64,000 nt of DNA from Tupaia tana (GCA_026018925.1 JAKSZU010000004.1:15144964-15208963); one strand, 5' to 3'. Shown: positions 51,436 through 63,102, counted from the first letter of the stretch. Numbers and translations: made by a program. Notes: generated by a model from the letters alone, not told the origin.

Positions 51436-51687
51436 TTTATAATTTTGCTATAGAGTATGTTTGCTTGCTGGAGAGACGAAGGTAGTGGGGAGAGTGAGGA
51501 AGTGAGAAAGCACCCTCAGTGGGGATAGCCACACTGCAATTCCCTTCTCCATTCTCCTCTCTGGATTTTGGGTACGGACACACACATGCTCGGTGTGTTT
51601 CTCAAGCTGCTGGGTCTGGGACTTGAACTGCACAGTCGGTCATGTGGGATTCAGCTTTGTTTTAACCAACACACCACTGGCTGGCCC
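51436..51687 (-). repeat. tSINE-O
   Basis: Reversed element from ttttgctatagagtatgtttgc to acaccactggctggcccc. Confidence 0.87.
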
Positions 51688-51819
51688 CACTTTGTTTTTT
51701 TTTTTTTTTTTTTTTTTTAAAGACTGAAGAGATCTGACTCAAGCCTTCTTTGGTATCTTAGTGTTTTCCCACTGAGGTTACCGCATACCAGGACGCCCCG
51801 TTCTGACCCATCATTAATT

Positions 51820-52420
51820 GTTTTTATCCTCAACCTTTTGCTTTGGGGAAATTATAAACCAGTAGAAAAGTTGAAAGAACAATACAGTGAGCATCAGGAT
51901 CCTTTCAACTAGATTCCCCACTTTACATTTTAACATTCTGCAGCACTTATTCTGTTTAAGTAGGTAGATAGACAAATGGATAGATACATATTTTTCTATA
52001 CTATCTGAAAGTAATCTGCAGTTTTTTATTCTTCTCTCTCTCTCTCTTTTTTTTTTTTTTTTTTTCTTTTCCTTTTGCCAGAGAGTGCCAGAGAGACAGA
52101 CAGGGAGAGGGAGAGAAAGAAAGCATTCCCTAATGGGAGTATGATCACACTGCAGTCCCTTCTCCATTTCTCCGTCCTATAGGGATTTGGGTCACATATG
52201 CACGTTTTTTAAGTCTCCAGGGCTGGTATTTGAACTGTGGTTGGCCGTCTGGGGTCCTGCTCCCTTAACTACTAAGCCATGGGGCTGGCCCCTCAGCTTG
52301 CATCTTCTTGAAAGCTAGCATATTCTCCTACATAGCCACAGTACTATTATCACACTAAGAAAATTGACTTAATAACTCTTACATTGATTCCTTAATAATT
52401 AACTTACTAATTGCAAGGGG
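51820..52420 (-). repeat. L1 LINE 3' region, reversed
   Basis: Recalls old L1 complement: aaaccagtagaaaagttgaaagaacaatacag, ccccactttacattttaacattctgc, and after a SINE catattctcctacatagccacagtac. Confidence 0.6.
52048..52291 (-). repeat. tSINE-O in L1
   Basis: Reversed element; ends taactactaagccatggggctggcccc. Confidence 0.85.
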
Positions 52421-53130
52421 AAAAAAGATTCCATGGGTTAGCACCTTAACCTAATGAGCAACTTTAAGCAGCAGTAGTGAGAAAACCTATCATCACATGC
52501 CTTTGACTGTGATGCAGTGAGAAATGCACATCTGTCCGCATCTATGCCAGAATCTAACATGAATCTACCACAAAGATTTAATCAGATAAATCCAACATGC
52601 AGGACATGCTACGTGCCCACTGGCTAGACACCTCTATAAAAGGCAGTGACACAAGAAAACAAAAACAGGAGAGTTTTTTAATTAAGAGAGACTAAAGAGA
52701 CAAAATAGCCAAATGCAATGAGTGAAATTTGGTTAGAACCCAGATATGAGGGGAATAAATGCAAAAATCGTTTGGAGGAGAGGACAATTGGGTGCATTTT
52801 AATATAGCCTGTATATGATGATGATAAATCCTTGTTATTATATAAAATCCATGTTAGTAGTTATTTTAGTGATTCCAGTTCTAACTTGATATTTTTGTAT
52901 TTGATATTTTTATTCTTGTTTCACTGGGCACATGGAACTGTATACCACCTTGTAATATATTTTGAATTAAAAAGAAACTATTTTCCATCCCGTTGCTTTG
53001 TGGAAAGTTTTGCACTGAGCGTTTATAGAAGGTCACTGCTTTGCTGCATGCACTGTGTTGGGTGGTTCACCGAGGGGCTCCCCTCCCTGGGGTATTCAGG
53101 ACCTTTACATTGTTGACCATGTAGTCGACC
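52421..53130. other. Unassigned intronic sequence
   Basis: AT-rich, no repeat recognised over about 700 bp; no exon supported. Confidence 0.45.
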
Positions 53131-53133
53131 ATG

Positions 53134-53371
53134 GCTGGAGTTTTTGTTTTGTTTTTGCCATAGGGTATGTGTGCTCACCAGAGAGAGAGAATATGAGAAA
53201 CCACTCCTCAGGAGGGATAGCCACCCTGCAATCCCTTCTCCATTTTCCTTTCAGGGAAGCACACATGTACATGTGCCTGGCATGTTTTTTTAGCCACCAG
53301 GTCTGGGACTTGAACTTTGGAGTCAGCCATGTGGGATCCAGTACCTTAGCCACCATGTCACCTGCTGGCCC
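53134..53371 (-). repeat. tSINE-O/L
   Basis: Reversed element; flanks atggctggagtt and atgggctagagtt. Confidence 0.88.
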
Positions 53372-53751
53372 ATGGGCTAGAGTTCTTAGCATGGGGGCCA
53401 GAGAAGAACCTAGTGGGATAAAGGCTGAGTGTGTGCTTAAAGGCCCTACATAAAGGAATAAAGTACTTATCTCTTTGTAGAAAGTGGAACCAGACATCCT
53501 CAAAGCTGCAGATAAGCTAAAATACAGACTTGTAAGTCTCTACTGTATACTTCAATTTATAGTGAAAAAGCAAGTGGTGGGATTTTTGTTTCCAAAAGAT
53601 GACCTGCTTCCCGACCCTGTTTCACAGCGTTTGCTTATTCATTAATTTATTCATTTATCATTCAACAAATATTTATAGTGTCTGCTGTACGACAGGAACC
53701 ATGCAGAGTATTGTGAGAACCACCTTATGTGTCACCTGGAGTTTCAATCTG

Positions 53752-54110
53752 TTGGGTGGTCAGGAAAGTCATGACACATTTTTGCATTAAAAAACATAGA
53801 AAAAGGGACCAGCAGTTAGTGTAATGGCTCTGTCGCTGGACTCTCATGTAGTCGACCGCGGTTTGCATCCCGGACCCAGTGGCTTAAAACTCACGCCGGG
53901 CGCGTGTGCGTGCGTGCCCAAGATCCCGAGAGGAGAATGGAAGAGAAGGGATTGTGGCGTGGCCATCCCCCGTGGGGGGTGATTTCTCGCTTTCTGTCGC
54001 TCTGTCTCTCTCTGTCTGTCTGGTGAGCGCACATGCCCTATAGTGAAAAAACCTCTCCAAGAAAAAAAAAAAAACATAGAAAAATACATCATGACTTTCC
54101 TGACGACCTA
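53752..54110. mobile_element. Mariner-like MITE, copy 2, holding a SINE
   Basis: Arms tcaggaaagtcatgacacattttt (53760-53783) and the complement of aaaaatacatcatgactttcctga (54081-54104) pair. Outer ends ttgggtgg and cgaccta. A tSINE-L sits at the hairpin loop. About 85 bp without the SINE. Confidence 0.8.
53807..54070 (+). repeat. tSINE-L inside the MITE
   Basis: Flanked by perfect 14-bp aaaacatagaaaaa (53793-53806 and 54071-54084). Confidence 0.95.
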
Positions 54111-54493
54111 ATAGATAGGAAAACCAACAATAAACACAGATAGATACTCAGTTACGTCTGTGATAAGTGCTCTGAAGAAAGAGATACTACAAGAGAATAA
54201 TAGGAAGACTGTTGGGGAAATCATCTCAAATGGAAGGTGCTTTTTCCTCTACCTCCATCTCCACCTTTCTGTACTCCTGTCTCCATCTGTCTGGTTCCGG
54301 CCCATTCTCTTGCCTGGTAGCAAAGTGAACCAACTACGTTATTCCATTATTACTTTGGTAGAAAGGTAATTTGTTACCCTGGCTGAAAAAAATGACACTG
54401 TTCCATGTTGCCAGAATCACCTATTTTTCAAGAGAAGCTAGAAATCCAAATTTTTATGCAGAATCTTCTGACTTAGAAATGTTAACAAATTCG

Positions 54494-54764
54494 GGACCAG
54501 CAGATGGCGTAAGGGTTATGTCGTTGTACTTCTACGTAGATGACTGTGGTTTGAGTTCCACACCCAGTGACTTACAACTCACACCAGGTGCATGTGCGCG
54601 TATGCCCAAAATCCTGAGAGGAGAATGGAGGAGAAGGGATTGCAGGGTGGCCATCCCCCCAACCCCTGGGGGGTGATTTCTCACTTTCTGTCTCTCTGCC
54701 TCTCTCTGGCAAGCACACATGCTCTATAGCAAAAATCTCTCTCTACAAAAACTAAAGTAAAATA
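54494..54764 (+). repeat. tSINE-L
   Basis: Perfect target duplication aaatgttaacaaattc (54477-54492 and 54766-54781). Confidence 0.95.
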
Positions 54765-54969
54765 AAAATGTTAACAAATTCAAAAGTTTAAGAACACTGT
54801 GGCTAAACCTAATGCTAACATATTTGAACCCCTGGTTTGCATCTCATGCTCATGCTCGAGGGGGCATGTGAGAATTCTAATTTAAAGATCGGGGGCGTCC
54901 CCCTTTCTTTTTCTATCCCTAAATTAGAATTATTTTTACATAAGTCACAGAATAAAAGAATATCAATGA

Positions 54970-55225
54970 GGGACCAGCAGTTAGCGTAATGGCTATGTCG
55001 CTGGACTCCCACGTAGTCGACCGCGGTTCGAGTCCCGGACCCGGTGGCTTAAACTCACGCCGGGCGCGTGTGCATGCGTGCCCAAGATCCCGAGAGGAGA
55101 ATGGAGGAGAAGGGATTGCGGCATGGCCATCCCCTCTGGGGGGTGATTTCTCACTTTCTATCTCTCTATCTCTGTCTGGCGAGCGCACGCGCCCTATAGC
55201 AAAAACCTCTCCAAAAAAAAAAAAA
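54970..55225 (+). repeat. tSINE-L, young, near-consensus
   Basis: Best full-length copy: intact A-box region (ttagcgtaatggc), B box ggttcgagtcc, CpG-rich body, A tail. Flanked by aagaatatcaatga on both sides (54956-54969 and 55226-55239). Confidence 0.97.
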
Positions 55226-55447
55226 AGAATATCAATGACACAAAAAGTTTTTTTTTTTAATTAAGTCTCTTTATTTTATCCTTACTGTAATATTAAGTAC
55301 TAATTATTACCATCACTGGTCTCCCTTCCTCCTTTCCCTTCTTAATCCAAACAGTAAAGTATCTTAAAAGGAGATCTGTCCATGGTCAGCCTCCATGATC
55401 GCAGCCTGATTAATATCTCCTTGGGGATCAGGTGACCTGCCCTCTTC

Positions 55448-55486
55448 TTCCTTCCTTCCTTCCTTCCTTCCTTCCTTCCTTCCTTT
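55448..55486. repeat. (TTCC)n microsatellite
   Basis: About nine ttcc units followed by T-rich sequence. Confidence 0.93.
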
Positions 55487-55529
55487 TTTTTTCTTTTTAA
55501 TTTTTTTAGAATCAGTTTTGTTTCTTTCT

Positions 55530-55687
55530 TTTTAATAGAGTAATTATTTATTTTGTTTATTTATTTATTTTAAGTTTTGACCAGACAGAGAGGGAAAATA
55601 AGAAAACAAGCTGCCGGGTCTGGAACTTGAATTGTGGTTGGCCATGTGGCAGTCCAGTGCCTCACCCAGCACACCACCTGCCAGCCC
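55530..55687 (-). repeat. tSINE-S
   Basis: Reversed element ending caccacctgccagcccc. Confidence 0.88.
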
Positions 55688-55718
55688 CAAAATCAGCTTT
55701 CTTAAAATACTATTTCTA

Positions 55719-55972
55719 TTGGGCCAGTTCTGTGCCCTAGAGGTTAAGGCAGATCCCACATGGCTGACTGCTCATCCGAGTCCTGGACTTGATGGCTTGA
55801 GAAACACACTGGGCATGTACGTGTGTGCCCAAAATTCCCAAAGAAGTGAGAGATGGAGGGGAAGAGATTGTGGTGTGACCATTCCCAATGGAAAGTGCTT
55901 TCTCTTTTTCCTCTCTGTGTCTTCCTCTCTCTGGCGAGTGGATTTGCCCTCTGGCAACAACCACAAAAAAAG
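55719..55972 (+). repeat. tSINE-O
   Basis: Head tgggccagttctgtgccctagagg; ctcatccgagtcc; 3' end ccctctggcaacaacc. Confidence 0.87.
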
Positions 55973-56672
55973 GATTGTATACCTTCCAGTTCACCTATGT
56001 AACGTTAAAAAGTCAGTGGTTTTTAGAGTTTGCGAACATCAGCACAATTAATTTTAAGTATTTTTATTACCCTAAAAGAAATTCTGTAGCTATTTGCAGA
56101 CATGTTTTTCCTCCAACTAGTCCTAACCTTAGGAAACCACTAATCCACTCTCTGTCACTGTAGATTTCCCTATTCTGATATTTTGTATAAATGGAATTAT
56201 GTAATATGTAGTCTTTTGTGACTCACTTTTTTCACTAAGCATAATGTTTCAAGGTTCATCCATATGATAGCATGTGGCCGTACTTCATTCCTTTTTATGG
56301 CCAAATAATATTCCATTGTGGGATAATACCACATTTCATTTATCACTTAGTTGATAACAGGTTGCTTCCATTTTTGACTATTTTTTATTTTATTTTCTTA
56401 TTAATTTTTGCTATAAGGTACATGTGCTCTCTGGAGGCAGACAGAGAGAGAGTGAGAAAGTACTCCCCAGAGAGGATGACCACACCACAATCCCTTCTTC
56501 TCCATTCTCCTCTCTGGATTTTGGGCATACATGCACATGGAACTGCTGAGTCATATATAACTCAACATTTAACCTGTTGAGGAACTGCCAGATTTTTCCA
56601 AAGCTGCTGTGTCATCTTACATTCCCGAAGGCAGTGTGTAAGGGTTCCATTCTCCCCATGGGGTCTGCATCT
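55973..56672 (-). repeat. L1 LINE, reversed, split by a SINE fragment
   Basis: aaaccactaatccactctctgtc, ataatgtttcaaggttcatcc, tacttcattcctttttatggcc, and after the break gaggaactgccagatttttccaaagctgc. Confidence 0.82.
56395..56537 (-). repeat. tSINE 3' part, headless
   Basis: atttttgctataaggtacatgtgctctctgg through gggcatacatgcacatgg; the head is missing and L1 resumes at once. Confidence 0.85.
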
Positions 56673-56925
56673 ATTTTTTTTTTTTTTTGGTCAGAGGGCA
56701 CATGTAATTGCCAGAGAGAGAGGGGGTGGGGAGCAAGAAAGCAGCATTCCTCATGGGGCATTGTCATGCCACAGTCCCTTCTCCATTTCTTCCTCCTTTT
56801 AGAATTTTGGGCACATGTACACATGCACACAAATACCCATGCATGTTTTTCAAGCCACTGGATTTAGGACTTGAACTGCACTGTTGACCATGTCGGATTC
56901 AGCCACCTTAACCACCTTCTACCTT
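56673..56925 (-). repeat. tSINE-O
   Basis: Reversed element; T run then ggtcagagggcacatgtaattgcc; ends ttaaccaccttctacc. Confidence 0.82.
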
Positions 56926-56975
56926 TAATACTTAGAATGATTGGCAGCGATGACAACTCATTACAACTTTTGTTA

Positions 56976-57216
56976 TTTATTTATTTATTTATTTCCATTT
57001 TTGCTATAGGGCACATTCGCTCGGCAGAGAGACAGAGATAAAGAAAATGAGAAATCACCCCTTCGGGGATAGCCACAGTCCCTTCTCTTCCATTCTCTTT
57101 TTGGTATTTTTGGGCACACGCTCGGAGTGAGTTTCAAGCTGCCAGGTTCATGACTCAAACCACAGTCAACCTTGTGGGGAGTCCAGTGCCTTAACCACTG
57201 TGTCTCCTCCTGGTCC
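56976..57216 (-). repeat. tSINE-L
   Basis: TTTA tail; flanks tcattacaacttttgt and tcattacagcttttaat. Confidence 0.9.
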
Positions 57217-57606
57217 TCATTACAGCTTTTAATTTCTTAATGGACCACTGAGAGCTATCTACCTCTCTTTTTAAATAGAAATATTAGAAACTAATAGACA
57301 TACAAAACATGACAAAATAGTAAAATGTGGGTGAGCACCTTTCATTTTTGTGCCTTTTCTTGATCTTAACTAAGTCATTTCTTGAGAATGAAATGGTCCT
57401 ATGCTCTTTCTATGACAGCCTACCAAGTACATCTTCTTCCCAGATGAAGGAAGGAATGTCATTTGGCAAATGACTTAAATGTCTCTTCCTGTCCAAGGGT
57501 TTGTGGGTCCTGCTCAAACAAAGTTTGTTTTGTTTTGTTTATTTTTTTTAGATTTTTAAAGCAAATCCTAGCTATCATGTCATTTTTACCCATAAATGGT
57601 TCAATA
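57217..57606. other. Unassigned intronic sequence
   Basis: No repeat or exon recognised. Confidence 0.4.
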
Positions 57607-57612
57607 TGTATT

Positions 57613-57659
<47 letters not shown>

Positions 57660-57908
57660 TTTTGGGGGAGGTTTTTGCTATAGGGTGCGTGTGCTCGCCA
57701 GAAAGACAGAGACAGAGACAGAAAACAAGAAATCACCTCCTGGGGGGATGGCCATGCTGCAATCCCTTCTTCATTCTCCTCTTGGAATCTTAGGTATGCC
57801 TGCACACATGCCCATTGTAAGTTTAAGCCACCAGGTCCAGGACTCGAACCGTTGTTGACTACTACATGGGAGTCCAGCGACATAACCATTACGCTAACTG
57901 CTGGTTCC
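57607..57908 (-). repeat. tSINE-L with long (TTTA)n tail
   Basis: TTTA array at 57610-57661 replaces the poly(A). Flanks ttcaatatgtatttt and ctcaatatgcattt. Confidence 0.93.
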
Positions 57909-57969
57909 TCAATATGCATTTCTAACACATAAGAACTTTTAAAAATTTAGCCACCACATTATCTCACAT

Positions 57970-58001
57970 TAACATTAACCACCAGGCTATAGGCTGGCCC
58001 T
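57970..58001 (-). repeat. tSINE-O head scrap
   Basis: ttaaccaccaggctataggctggccc only. Confidence 0.6.
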
Positions 58002-58162
58002 GGTTGTTTTGTCTTTTAATTATCTTTTATTCTAGATTAATTCTTTTAGATGGATTATAGATAGATAAGTTAAGACAATCACAAAATAATTAAGACAGTA
58101 TAGTATTTATTAATATTAAGGTACTCAGTAGAATATGATCAAATATGAGGCAACTAGTTTCT

Positions 58163-58435
58163 GTTTTTCTTTTTTTTTCTGTTAAAGATTTTTGCCATAG
58201 GTGTGTACATTCACCAAAGAGAGACAGAGACAGTGAAAGAGAAAGTGAGAAATCACTCTCCCCTCTGAGGGAATGGACACTTTGCAATCCCTTCTCCTCT
58301 ATTCTCCTCCCAGGATCTTAGGCATGCATGCACATGTGCCCAGTGTAATTTTTAAGCCAAGTCCAGGACTCAAACCATGGTCTGCCATGTGGGAGTTCAG
58401 CGCCTTAATCACCACACCTTAACTAACTGCTGGCC
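58163..58435 (-). repeat. tSINE-L
   Basis: Reversed element from aaagatttttgccataggtg to ctaactgctggcc. Confidence 0.88.
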
Positions 58436-59639
58436 TAAAGGCCTTCATTTTTAACTCTGCCAAGTTGTTTTGTTTTTAATCTCTAGTTCTCTAAATAACA
58501 AGCTTATTTGCTGTTCTTTTCTCTGAGGAGTTTAATGATACTGTTTTCCTCAACTTGCATCTCATTTTTTTAGTTTGTTTTTCCATGTTGTCTTTATTTT
58601 TCATTTGTTTTAATCCCCTTTGTTTATATTTGATACTTTCCTCGTAGGCCTTGTGTGATCTGGGTCATCCACTCATATTTAAGATGTGTTGTGTTTTCGG
58701 TATCCTCCTCACTCCCACTTCCGGTGGTACCTGATGCTGCCAGCGATCAAGTTTTTGGGCAGTTCTGTGTGTATTTCATGTTAACCGTTCAGCTCTTCTC
58801 ACTGCTGCGTAGATTCTGCCCCCATAGGGGTTGAGTTCCACCCGTTTGTTTGGTTTCCAGCTTCCAAACCTTCGTTGTCGGATTTCTTCCCGTTCTGTCC
58901 ATGTGTACTTCTGCTTTACAACATACGTTCTGTTCTGCCATTTCAGGGGTTGGGAGGCGCAGAGGTATGTGCACAGTCTGAACCAGGGTTGGGTGCCGTT
59001 CCTGCTCCACATCCAGCTGTGTGGCCTGGCTTAAAAATGGTTTCTACATTTTCACAATGCTGTTAAGCAAGACAAAATCAAAAACCCAGAAAGGGTATGT
59101 GACAGAAACGCTGTTTACCTACAAAACCTAAAATATTTACTGGCCAGTCTTCTGTTTTCCACTGGAGGACTAATTCCTTCCCCTGGCTTTCACAGCCGGG
59201 GGCCCCCTCCTGCTTCAGGGAGAGAATCAGTCTGTCAGGCCATGTACTCCTCACTTCCTGTCCCTGTACCTAGGCAGCTTATCAACTTTTCAGTAAGTCA
59301 AACTGTGATGAATGGCAAAGGTCACTGACTGGCGTCCTGTGCTACATTCAGTCGCTGTTTGGTCGAGCTGTACTGTACCTGGCTCCTCTAGGATATTAGA
59401 TACTGGTGGTTTCCATTCTCGCCAGCTTCCTTGAACTGCTCTTCCCAAGACCACAGCGGCACCCTCACCGCCAACTCCGAGAATACTTTACAAACCTCAT
59501 CTTACCTTTCTTTTCTATTTAACTGTGTTGCTTCCTATCGATTTCTAGCGTATTTCTGCTCCCTTGTATTCTGTGAGCCCACTTCTCTAAATATCCATGC
59601 CCTCTGTGTTCTCAGTTTCCCAGGCCTGTCCATTTTCCT
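58436..59639. other. SINE-free unassigned sequence
   Basis: 1.2 kb with no tSINE insertion. ORFs here lack protein similarity that I recognise. Possible L2 scraps. Confidence 0.45.
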
Positions 59640-59950
59640 GCTGACATTTCATCACTTCCACCGCAGCCTCCTGTTAGACCTCATCTTGCCCCACGTGACC
59701 AGAGGCAGTCTCCTTACATTCCAGCTTTCACACTGCCACCAGAGTGGGTTCCTGAGACAACAATCTGCTAATATTGTTAATTTTCTGAACAACTGATAGT
59801 ATCTTTCTCTACTCTCTCTACTTCCACTTGATAAAATACAAACTCCTAACTTTGCATTCAAGCCACATCTGGTCCATTTTTCTGCCTTACTTTAACCCTG
59901 TATCTCCCTTTCCCTGTGCTCCCCACTTCTCACTCCCCCGCCAGCCATCA
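59640..59950 (+). repeat. L2 LINE fragment
   Basis: cacactgccaccagagtgggttcc...aaaatacaaactcctaactttgcattcaagccacatctgg matches the L2 region after the RT domain. Confidence 0.72.
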
Positions 59951-59962
59951 GCCAGCCATCAC

Positions 59963-59990
59963 CGATGGTGGTGGTGGTGGTGGTGGTGGT
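59963..59990. repeat. (GGT)n short tandem repeat
   Basis: About nine ggt units at 59963-59990. Confidence 0.9.
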
Positions 59991-59999
59991 CAAAACATT

Positions 60000-60440
60000 A
60001 ATGGCAGCATGTATTTAGCACCTGCTTTGTGCCAGGTACAGGCCTCAATGCCTTTATGTGAATTAAGTCATTTAATTCTCATGACAGTTTTAAGATGCAG
60101 GGTCCTCCATCACTGCAAATATGAGCACCAAAGATTTAAAAAATTTTTTCATAGAATGTTGTCAAAACTCATTTGGCAGCAAAATCTGACCTGAAGTGCA
60201 TTTAGAAATTGCTTTTCTAAAATCTGAAATGTTTTGAATTCTCATACTATCTAGTTTCAGGGATTTCAGAGGAGGTTTGGGGCTTGTATTACTCTTTTCA
60301 CAGATGAGGAAATTAAGGCTCAGCAAGATTAACACCTGTCTAGAGTCACACAGTGTTAAAAACAGTGGCATCTCGATAAGCTTTGGGGCAGCCTGGCTCA
60401 AAGCTCATGCCTTGCTCACCATGCCCTGCCATGCCCTGAC
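60000..60440 (-). repeat. MIR SINE, reversed, interrupted
   Basis: gtatttagcacctgctttgtgccaggtacagg (60010-60125) and tcacagatgaggaaattaaggctcagcaag...gagtcacacag (60298-60440) are the two ends of a reversed MIR, about 170 bp apart. Confidence 0.75.
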
Positions 60441-61159
60441 CTTGCTGAGTTGTCGACTTTTCTCCTTCCACTTTTCTCACCCAGGCTGGGTCCTTTTGAT
60501 AGCAACCTCAGTTCACTTCCCCTGGTCCTCCTGAAAATGTCCCGCTAAGACCCAGCACCAACCCCAACCGAATCTGCCCATCTGACTCCCAAATCGTGCA
60601 CTTGGACTGGCTTTCATCTGAGTCTTCATAGAAAGGTTGATCACAGTGATCGCCAGTGTCCGACTGTCCCGATCAGCTGCCGGCAATATTGCCCTTTTGT
60701 CTCCTTCATCTGCTTCCTTTCCCATTTCTATGGTGGCTGGGCTGAAACTTTCCTCGTGCTCCTGAGGTTTCAGACCTCCTCGGTATTACCGCACTCTGTT
60801 CCCGCACAGGGCTGTTCCCTGTTCGTTTGGCTGCCGCTGCTGTGCACAGGCGGGTTTGTGAACGGTGCCACCCTGCCCCCACTTAGAGAGCAGCAACTAG
60901 TACTGTCCCAGCTGCTCCCAGACTTCCTGGTCTCCCTGTGGGTCCTTTGCCCCAGGGGGTGTCCTGCCCCTGGTCCTCAGCCAAGTGCCTTTTGTCTCCT
61001 GGTATGACATAGCAGTTTCTTCCTCAATTTCATAGTGACTCACTTTTTAAAAATAGTCTTTGATGTGTCAAAGCCTTTTTTAAAAAAGCCTCAACAGATT
61101 GTATTGACTAGTTCTTTTAGTCACATGCATTTTTACCTCCTGAAAGAAACCCTAATATA
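60441..61159. other. Unassigned GC-moderate sequence
   Basis: Proline/leucine-rich ORF at 60756-61007 has no recognisable domain. May be diverged LINE. Confidence 0.4.
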
Positions 61160-61500
61160 TTAATTAGGTATGATTTTACCTTCCTGAAACCACACACGCC
61201 TCACCTTCCACGCTTCAGTGCCTTTCCTTAGCTCTTCCCACCCTACCAGTATGGCCTGTCCTGTGAGGGATCTCGAACCAGCTCGCCTGCTGTCTCCTCT
61301 AGTTCGTCCCAGTGAAAAATTCTCCTCCCTTGCATCTGAACTCCCACCGTGACTTCTCCAGATCCTTGTAGTATAGCTCTTTGGGTCTGTATTTTCCTCT
61401 GATGGTTCATAAACATTGATGTCAGGGACCATGTCTGATCTTTTCATGCAGTCTCTGCATACATTTGGTAAGTTAAATTAAGTAACTGAAATAAATCTAA
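61160..61500 (+). repeat. L2 LINE 3' end (probable)
   Basis: gatgtcagggaccatgtctgatc and a tail gttaaattaagtaactgaaataaat fit the L2 3' terminus. Confidence 0.55.
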
Positions 61501-61564
61501 GGAGAAACTTCTGAAATAAGTCTGCTGCATTGACAGCCTCTACTCACTCATTCACAGCTGGGTC

Positions 61565-61656
61565 CTTGCAGTCAGATCATGGTACAGAGATCATTCTCAT
61601 TAAAGTTACACTTGCAGTCAGATCATGGTACAGAGATCATTCTCATTAAAGTTACA
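61565..61656. repeat. Perfect 46-bp tandem duplication
   Basis: 61565-61610 and 61611-61656 are identical (start cttgcagtcagatcatgg, end attaaagttaca). Confidence 0.97.
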
Positions 61657-62800
61657 AAGTCCCCCTTCTCCAGTGCATGATGCTGTGGTGTCTTTTCAGC
61701 CATTAGCTCCTTCCACCTCTTCAGCACATGTGGATGCTCCTTGTGATCAGTTCTCACCTCCTCTGGCCTTTTCTATCCTACTACTACTATCTTTTTGATT
61801 CCTAGTACCACATCCCTCCCAAATTAATGGTTGTGTTTTATTTTCTCCTTGCATTTTCCCTCTGCGTATTTTTAGGAACCTCATTTATTCAAATTTTGTT
61901 TGTTTGGCATTAGAGTTGGGAGGGGAGAAACTGAGGGACTATGACTAGGGGTTAGAGCCCTCTAGGTTCTAAGCAATGGAGACTAGGACTAGAAAAGGTG
62001 GCCATGATAGTATCAGTTCTGTTTTCAGACCGATAAACCCCCAGAGTCGGGGGCTATTTTGTAAAGCAGGATGAGAGAGAACAGCTTAGACCCATGGTCT
62101 GGGTGAGGCCTATATATCTGAGGTTCAGACCCTGTAGAGGAGCTGTGCTTGGCACAGGTCCAGCCCAGTGACACCCAGCCATCAGGAAGGTGGAGGGTAA
62201 CCCAGTGCCTGAAAGCATGAGGCCTGAAAAATAGAGGGGCTGAGGCCCTTCAGACTGTAGGGAGCTCTAAGGTAGCAAGAGACTTTTAAAAAAGAATCTC
62301 AATAGTAAGCCAGGCCTCCTGAAACAGAGGAAAAGCTGAATCCCAGGGATTCATGGGAGAATGATCCTTGCTGTCCCTGGTAGAACAGCATCTGGAACTG
62401 GGAGGACATTGTGAACCTAAGGTAGCAATCGAAGGTGTCTGTTGCCCTCAACAGCAGGATTGTGACTTCACTCTGATGCTCTATCCCAGGGCCCAGGATC
62501 TAGCCGGCCCGTAATCTCCCACTCTCTGCCCCTCTTTGCTTGTGTCTCCTGCTCACTCTCCCAAATCTGTGAGTCTTCATTCAGGTCTTCAACAGTAGAT
62601 CCTGTCTGCCCATAGGTGGATAATCCATCTGTGGATTGTCTTTCCTTGGGCCAGGTTACCACCCACAGTCCCATCGTCAGTGGCCAGAGGCAGGGTCATG
62701 CAGCTGGTTGCAGGCCACTTGCTGTCAAGCAGCAGGCAGCAATCTATTGGCCAAGCCCAAGCTGTGGGTGTAATCTTCCTCCTTCACATCTCTCATTCAT
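61657..62800. other. SINE-free unassigned sequence
   Basis: No tSINE in 1.1 kb; no exon or repeat family recognised. Confidence 0.45.
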
Positions 62801-63047
62801 ATCCCGTCAGCCACCAAGTCTTGGAATTTTCCCTCTTAAACATTTTTAGCACCCACCCTTTTTTCTCCATTCCTATTTCCACTGTCTTGGTCCAGGCCAC
62901 CGTCACTTCTCACTTGGTGTATTGCATTCTCCTCCTTCTCCATATCCCTACTTCTTTCTCTCCCGAGTCTACCTCTTATTCTGTTGCCAGAGTAATCAAT
63001 TTTTTTGCACATAACAGCCAAAGTTGTTTTCTTTTAGTTTTTTTTTG

Positions 63048-63102
<55 letters not shown>

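Larger units (their letters stand above)
53635..54240 (-). repeat. L2 LINE 3' end, reversed, split by a MITE
   Basis: attcaacaaatatttatagtgtctgctgt...gacaggaacc before the MITE; ccaacaataaacacagatagatac...gataagtgctctgaagaaag after it. Confidence 0.75.

Noticed and set aside
54970-55052. Functional tRNA genes at SINE heads
   Set aside because: The A- and B-box regions are present, but the cloverleaf is not complete and each head runs into a SINE body.
58776-59066. Overlapping ORFs on both strands as a possible gene
   Set aside because: No recognised domain, no splice-site pair and ordinary codon pattern for chance ORFs in SINE-free intron.
59431-59796. 121-codon ORF (leucine/serine rich)
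   Set aside because: It overlaps an L2 fragment and has no recognisable fold or start context.
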